This document shows positions 6,860 to 9,284 of a stretch of DNA of 9,284 nucleotides, piece by piece; the stretch's first letter is position 1; the number at the start of each line of letters is the position of its first letter. A model generated the notes under the pieces. That model was given only the letters and a program-made list of their open reading frames with translations, did not search any database and was not told the origin of the DNA. Position numbers and translations under genes: made by a program. The stretch covers positions 1-9,284 of the forward strand of contig CAMYED010000042.1 in NCBI GenBank assembly GCA_947254595.1, given 5' to 3'. This stretch comes from an uncultured Gardnerella sp. GTDB lineage: Bacteria > Actinomycetota > Actinomycetes > Actinomycetales > Bifidobacteriaceae.

Positions 6860-6902
6860 ATACTGCGTGTCTTGCTTACAATAAGCCAAAAATGCCGAAA
6901 TA

Positions 6903-7547
6903 TCACTCAATCACAGAAAGTAAATCGTCAACAATTCGAAGCAAATTACACACCGTATTTTTACGCACCTGCTCACGGCTACCAGTTAAACGCAGCTCAA
7001 AAACAAGAACAATATCTTTCTTAGAAACGTAATCCCACGTATTACTCACGCAATCAAAATCGAGAAAATCGTGAGATTTTTGCAAAATCAAATCACGCCG
7101 ACTAAAAGATTTAGGAAGCAAAACCCCAACATAAACCAAACCTGCAGGCTTATTGCCGTCGGGACCAGGACCAGCAACCCCAGTTGTTGACAATCCAACT
7201 ATAGGAAAACTATTAACGCACTGCTCATAGGAGTCATAAAACCACCCGCTAGAACGGTATATATTTGAAGCACCAACAGCCATTTGCATAGCAACATCCG
7301 GGTAAACAGCGCCCTCAGTTTGCAAAAGCTGAGCGTCAACTCCTAAGATTTTAGATTTAGCATGAATATCGTAAGTAACAGCAGAGCCGCAAAAAACTCG
7401 AGATGCTCCAGGAACAGACACAAAAGCGTCAGCCAAAAGACCGCCCGTCAAAGACTCAGCTGCAGCAATATGTAATCCTTTACTCAAACTTTTAGACAAT
7501 ACGTTTGAAGCTAAAGACTCTATATTAAAATCCGAAGAATTATTCAT
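6903..7547 (-). CDS. cinA: CinA C-terminal domain protein, probable NMN deamidase PncC
   Basis: Single-domain CinA-type protein; family members deamidate nicotinamide mononucleotide to nicotinate mononucleotide, the substrate of NadD, whose gene lies in this window. From the ATG at 7547 (214 residues) the motif AAAESLTGGLLA is at about 28-39, STTGVAGPGPDGNKPAGLVYVG at about 120-141, and the closing SREQVRKN at about 190-197. The N-terminal molybdopterin-binding-like domain of long CinA is absent. The domain is usually about 160-170 residues; the excess lies in about 12 residues before STTG and about 25 residues between GLVYVG and SREQVR. An in-frame ATG at 7595 would add 16 residues but has no ribosome site and falls inside a large inverted repeat; the ATG at 7547 has only a weak GAG. 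It sits between pgsA and recA. Confidence 0.88.
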   Translation of the reverse strand: MNNSSDFNIESLASNVLSKSLSKGLHIAAAESLTGGLLADAFVSVPGASRVFCGSAVTYDIHAKSKILGVDAQLLQTEGAVYPDVAMQMAVGASNIYRSSGWFYDSYEQCVNSFPIVGLSTTGVAGPGPDGNKPAGLVYVGVLLPKSFSRRDLILQKSHDFLDFDCVSNTWDYVSKKDIVLVFELRLTGSREQVRKNTVCNLLRIVDDLLSVIE

Positions 7548-7564
7548 AATGCACTCTATACGAC

Positions 7565-7650
7565 TGTAGCTTACGTTCTTTCTTAATAAATTCATTTAAG
7601 AACTTAAAACTTAAGAACTTAAGAAAACTTAAGAAAAAACGTAAGCTACA
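7565..7650. repeat. 86-bp inverted-repeat structure in front of cinA
   Basis: Arms of 22 bp (7565-7586 and 7629-7650) pair with a single mismatch, the outer 13 bases being perfect (TGTAGCTTACGTT and AACGTAAGCTACA). The 42-base loop is made of CTTAAG-type repeats, themselves palindromic, so other pairings are possible. In the cinA mRNA this would be a long leader hairpin ending 17 bases before the likely ATG. No T run follows on the minus strand, so it is not a simple terminator. The flanks (GAC and CAA) show no target-site duplication, so a miniature transposable element is possible but not supported. Confidence 0.85.
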
Positions 7651-7679
7651 CAAAATCAATAATCAGCTAAACAAGCAGC

Positions 7680-7698
7680 CATACAGCCGCATACAGCC
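7680..7698. repeat. 10-bp tandem duplication after pgsA
   Basis: CATACAGCC occurs twice in a row with one G between (7680-7688 and 7690-7698). It is in the non-coding stretch between the pgsA stop and the inverted repeat, where a weak CAGCT/AGCTG pairing near 7710-7731 is also possible. No gene is present here. Confidence 0.75.
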
Positions 7699-7731
7699 AG
7701 CAATATAACCAGCTTAAACGCTTAGTAGCTG

Positions 7732-8373
7732 CTAGTTTTGAGGATCCTCCGAAGAATTATCCTCAAAGAAAGCACTGTAAACGTACAAAACTGCAGAGTA
7801 GAAAGCAAAGCCCAAAGAAATGCCAAGCAAACCGAAAGCTACAGCATAGTACGAAACAATCCACGCAGGAATAGGGTCAGCATGGAAAGTTGCAACAATC
7901 GGAGCAACAATCATTGCAATTCCAACAGACTGTGTAAGAGTCTTGTACTTTCCTGCAGAAGACGCAGCAATTACCTTACCGCCCTTCTTAATAACATAGA
8001 AGCGCACAAGAGTAATGCCAATCTCGCGAATAAGGAAAAGCACGGTTATCCACCAAGGAATCTCGTCAAAAACAGAAGCAATAATCAACGCCGACAAAAT
8101 CAAAATTTTATCCGCAATTGGATCAAGCAACTTACCCAGCTCAGTTACTTTATTAAACTTGCGAGCTAACCAACCATCAAGCTTATCCGTAGACGCAGCA
8201 ACAACAAACAACACAAAAGCTGCCCAACGAGTCGCAACAGAAACATAGCCCCATGCGCCTGCAAGCAAATACGAAACAATAAAAACAAGTGACAACAAAA
8301 TACGAATATAAGTCACGATGTTTGGAGCACAATTCCAGCCAGCAAAAAATGATGACTTAGCATTCTTCTTCAT
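7732..8373 (-). CDS. pgsA: CDP-diacylglycerol-glycerol-3-phosphate phosphatidyltransferase PgsA
   Basis: Integral membrane enzyme of the CDP-alcohol phosphatidyltransferase family, making phosphatidylglycerol phosphate from CDP-diacylglycerol and glycerol-3-phosphate, the first committed step to phosphatidylglycerol and cardiolipin. The family motif D-x2-DG-x2-AR-x8-G-x3-D-x3-D is complete: D63, D66-G67, A70-R71, G80, D84, D88 counted from the ATG at 8373. Hydrophobic segments lie near 20-40, 48-62, 90-104, 106-128, 148-164 and 172-198. The start at 8373 (213 residues) is preferred because GAGGG is seven bases upstream; the ATG at 8379 is only one base from it. Paralogues such as PgsA2 share this motif, so the exact product is inferred from position and the MKKN...NCAPNIVTYIRI beginning. 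It lies 78 bases after ftsK. Confidence 0.92.
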   Translation of the reverse strand: MKKNAKSSFFAGWNCAPNIVTYIRILLSLVFIVSYLLAGAWGYVSVATRWAAFVLFVVAASTDKLDGWLARKFNKVTELGKLLDPIADKILILSALIIASVFDEIPWWITVLFLIREIGITLVRFYVIKKGGKVIAASSAGKYKTLTQSVGIAMIVAPIVATFHADPIPAWIVSYYAVAFGLLGISLGFAFYSAVLYVYSAFFEDNSSEDPQN

Positions 8374-8392
8374 ACGCATACCCTCAGTCTAT

Positions 8393-8434
8393 CGCAAACT
8401 AAAAACTTCTAATGCGCCACCATTTTTAGTTGCG
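8393..8434. repeat. Bulged hairpin in the pgsA leader
   Basis: AACTAAAAA (8397-8405) pairs perfectly with TTTTTAGTT (8423-8431), and after one bulged A (8396) a further CGC/GCG pairing (8393-8395 with 8432-8434) extends it to 12 base pairs around a 17-base loop. It lies in the 78 bases between the ftsK stop and the pgsA ATG, ending about ten bases before the GAGGG ribosome site. On the minus strand the stem's 3' half begins with TTTTT but GATAGAC follows, so termination is uncertain; a processing or leader structure is as likely. Confidence 0.75.
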
Positions 8435-8451
8435 CAAAATACAACATTACT

Positions 8452-9284
8452 TTATAACGAATCCGACTCACCGCGAATAAACGACAAAACTTTTGGTAAA
8501 TCTTCCGGCTGAACCAAAACTTCGCGAGCTTTAGAACCTTCAGAAGGCCCAACAACGCCTCGAGATTCAAGCAAATCCATCAATCTACCAGCCTTTGCAA
8601 ATCCAACACGCAACTTTCGCTGAAGCATTGAAGTAGAGCCAAACTGCGAACCAACAACAAGTTCAGCGGCCTGAAGCAACTCGTCCATGTCGTCGCCAAT
8701 ATCGCTTGTTTTAAGCTTGCTTTGAGCTTGAGCATCCGCTTTTTGAGCCATTTGCTCAATATCTTCACGATACTTTGGCTTGCGTTGAGTGCGAACATAC
8801 TCCACAGCCTTACGAATTTCAGATTCACTAACCCACGAACCCTGCACGCGCTGAGGCTTAGCAGCACCCATTGGAAGGAACAAAGCGTCACCTTGACCGA
8901 TCAAAGTTTCCGCACCAACAGTATCGAGAATAACTCTGGAATCTGTTGCAGACGAAGTAGCAAAAGCCAAACGAGAAGGAATATTCGCCTTAATCAAGCC
9001 TGTTACAACATCAACAGACGGACGCTGAGTTGCAAGAACCAAATGCACACCTGCAGCTCGAGCAAGCTGAGTAATACGCTGAATAGAACTTTCAACATCA
9101 TTCTTAGCAACCATCATCAAATCAGCCATCTCGTCCACAACAACAAGCAGATACGGGTACGGAGCAACCTTACGCTCGGATCCTTTAGGAGCATGAACTT
9201 TGCCCTCACGAACAGCCTTGTTAAAATCTTTAACATGGCGGAAACCGAAGAATTGCAAGTCGTCGTAGCGAGCATCCATCTCTT
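8452..9284 (-). CDS. ftsK: DNA translocase FtsK, C-terminal part (truncated by window edge)
   Basis: The 3' third of FtsK/SpoIIIE, the ATP-driven pump that clears chromosome ends through the closing septum and directs XerCD recombination at dif. The visible part begins in the conserved EMDARYDDL segment of the motor, so the in-frame ATG at 9279 is internal and the gene runs on past the window end. Walker B is LLVVVDEMADLMM (about 44-56 from that methionine), followed by RITQLARAAGVHLVLATQRPS (68-88) and the sensor region near RLAFATSSATDSR. The winged-helix gamma domain that reads KOPS sites occupies about 206-256 (GSTSMLQRKLRVGFAKAGRLM, then GVVGPSEGSKAREVLV). An acidic linker of about 35 residues (172-205) joins the two. 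No terminator before pgsA is certain. Confidence 0.97.
   Translation of the reverse strand, partial: EMDARYDDLQFFGFRHVKDFNKAVREGKVHAPKGSERKVAPYPYLLVVVDEMADLMMVAKNDVESSIQRITQLARAAGVHLVLATQRPSVDVVTGLIKANIPSRLAFATSSATDSRVILDTVGAETLIGQGDALFLPMGAAKPQRVQGSWVSESEIRKAVEYVRTQRKPKYREDIEQMAQKADAQAQSKLKTSDIGDDMDELLQAAELVVGSQFGSTSMLQRKLRVGFAKAGRLMDLLESRGVVGPSEGSKAREVLVQPEDLPKVLSFIRGESDSL

Noticed and set aside
6773..7024. Plus-strand open frame of 83 codons over the recA promoter and the 3' end of cinA
   Set aside because: It covers the LexA box and runs antisense into cinA, its protein is low-complexity and resembles no family, and no ribosome site precedes it.
7591..7640. CTTAAG-type repeats considered as a CRISPR-like array
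   Set aside because: The units are 7-12 bases, AT-rich and touch each other with no spacers; they form the loop of the inverted repeat.
7565..7650. Inverted repeat considered as a miniature transposable element
   Set aside because: No target-site duplication flanks it and no second copy is present in the window, so the mobile label is not supported.
7738..8169. Plus-strand open frame of 143 codons antisense to pgsA
   Set aside because: The minus strand encodes a full CDP-alcohol phosphatidyltransferase motif here; the plus frame is rich in Arg, Asn and Ser as expected from reading a membrane-protein gene backwards.
9277..9279. In-frame ATG taken as the ftsK start
   Set aside because: It falls within the conserved EMDARY segment of the FtsK motor and the reading frame is open to the window edge, so the gene is only cut off here.

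Overview
The window reads as an ordinary chromosomal segment of an AT-rich member of the Bifidobacteriaceae, most likely Gardnerella or a close relative. Three things suggest this. The order ftsK, pgsA, cinA/pncC, recA, recX on one strand is an actinobacterial arrangement. The recA promoter carries an actinobacterial/Gram-positive LexA box (CGAACATTTGTTCG). The proteins look bifidobacterial while the DNA is clearly AT-rich, unlike most Bifidobacterium. The genus is inferred from recall and not from a search. There is no phage, IS element, CRISPR array, tRNA or rRNA.

Layout. Eight of nine genes lie on the minus strand. From the right edge leftwards: the 3' end of ftsK (cut by the window end), pgsA, a short CinA/PncC, recA, recX; then thrC alone on the plus strand, convergent with recX and divergent from proA; then proA, an unrecognised acidic 172-residue protein, and nadD. 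The last two are joined by a one-base gap (TAG-T-ATG) and are almost certainly translationally coupled.

Function. ftsK, recA and recX serve chromosome segregation and recombinational repair. pgsA makes phosphatidylglycerol phosphate. thrC and proA serve threonine and proline synthesis. NadD and the CinA/PncC protein can be linked through NAD recycling: PncC-type enzymes deamidate NMN to NaMN, which NadD adenylates. That link is inference from family knowledge.

What stands out is the density of short tandem duplications and inverted repeats in and between these housekeeping genes: a 9-bp repeat in the proA 5' end, a 16-bp duplication before thrC, a 13-bp duplication after thrC, a 9-bp repeat spanning the recX stop codon, an 18-bp repeat in the recX 5' end, an 86-bp inverted-repeat structure in front of cinA, and a bulged hairpin in front of pgsA. 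proA also has two competing translation starts, one apparently leaderless and one with a strong Shine-Dalgarno, separated by the 9-bp repeat. I see no convincing new multi-gene system; these non-coding and repeat structures are the parts worth checking.
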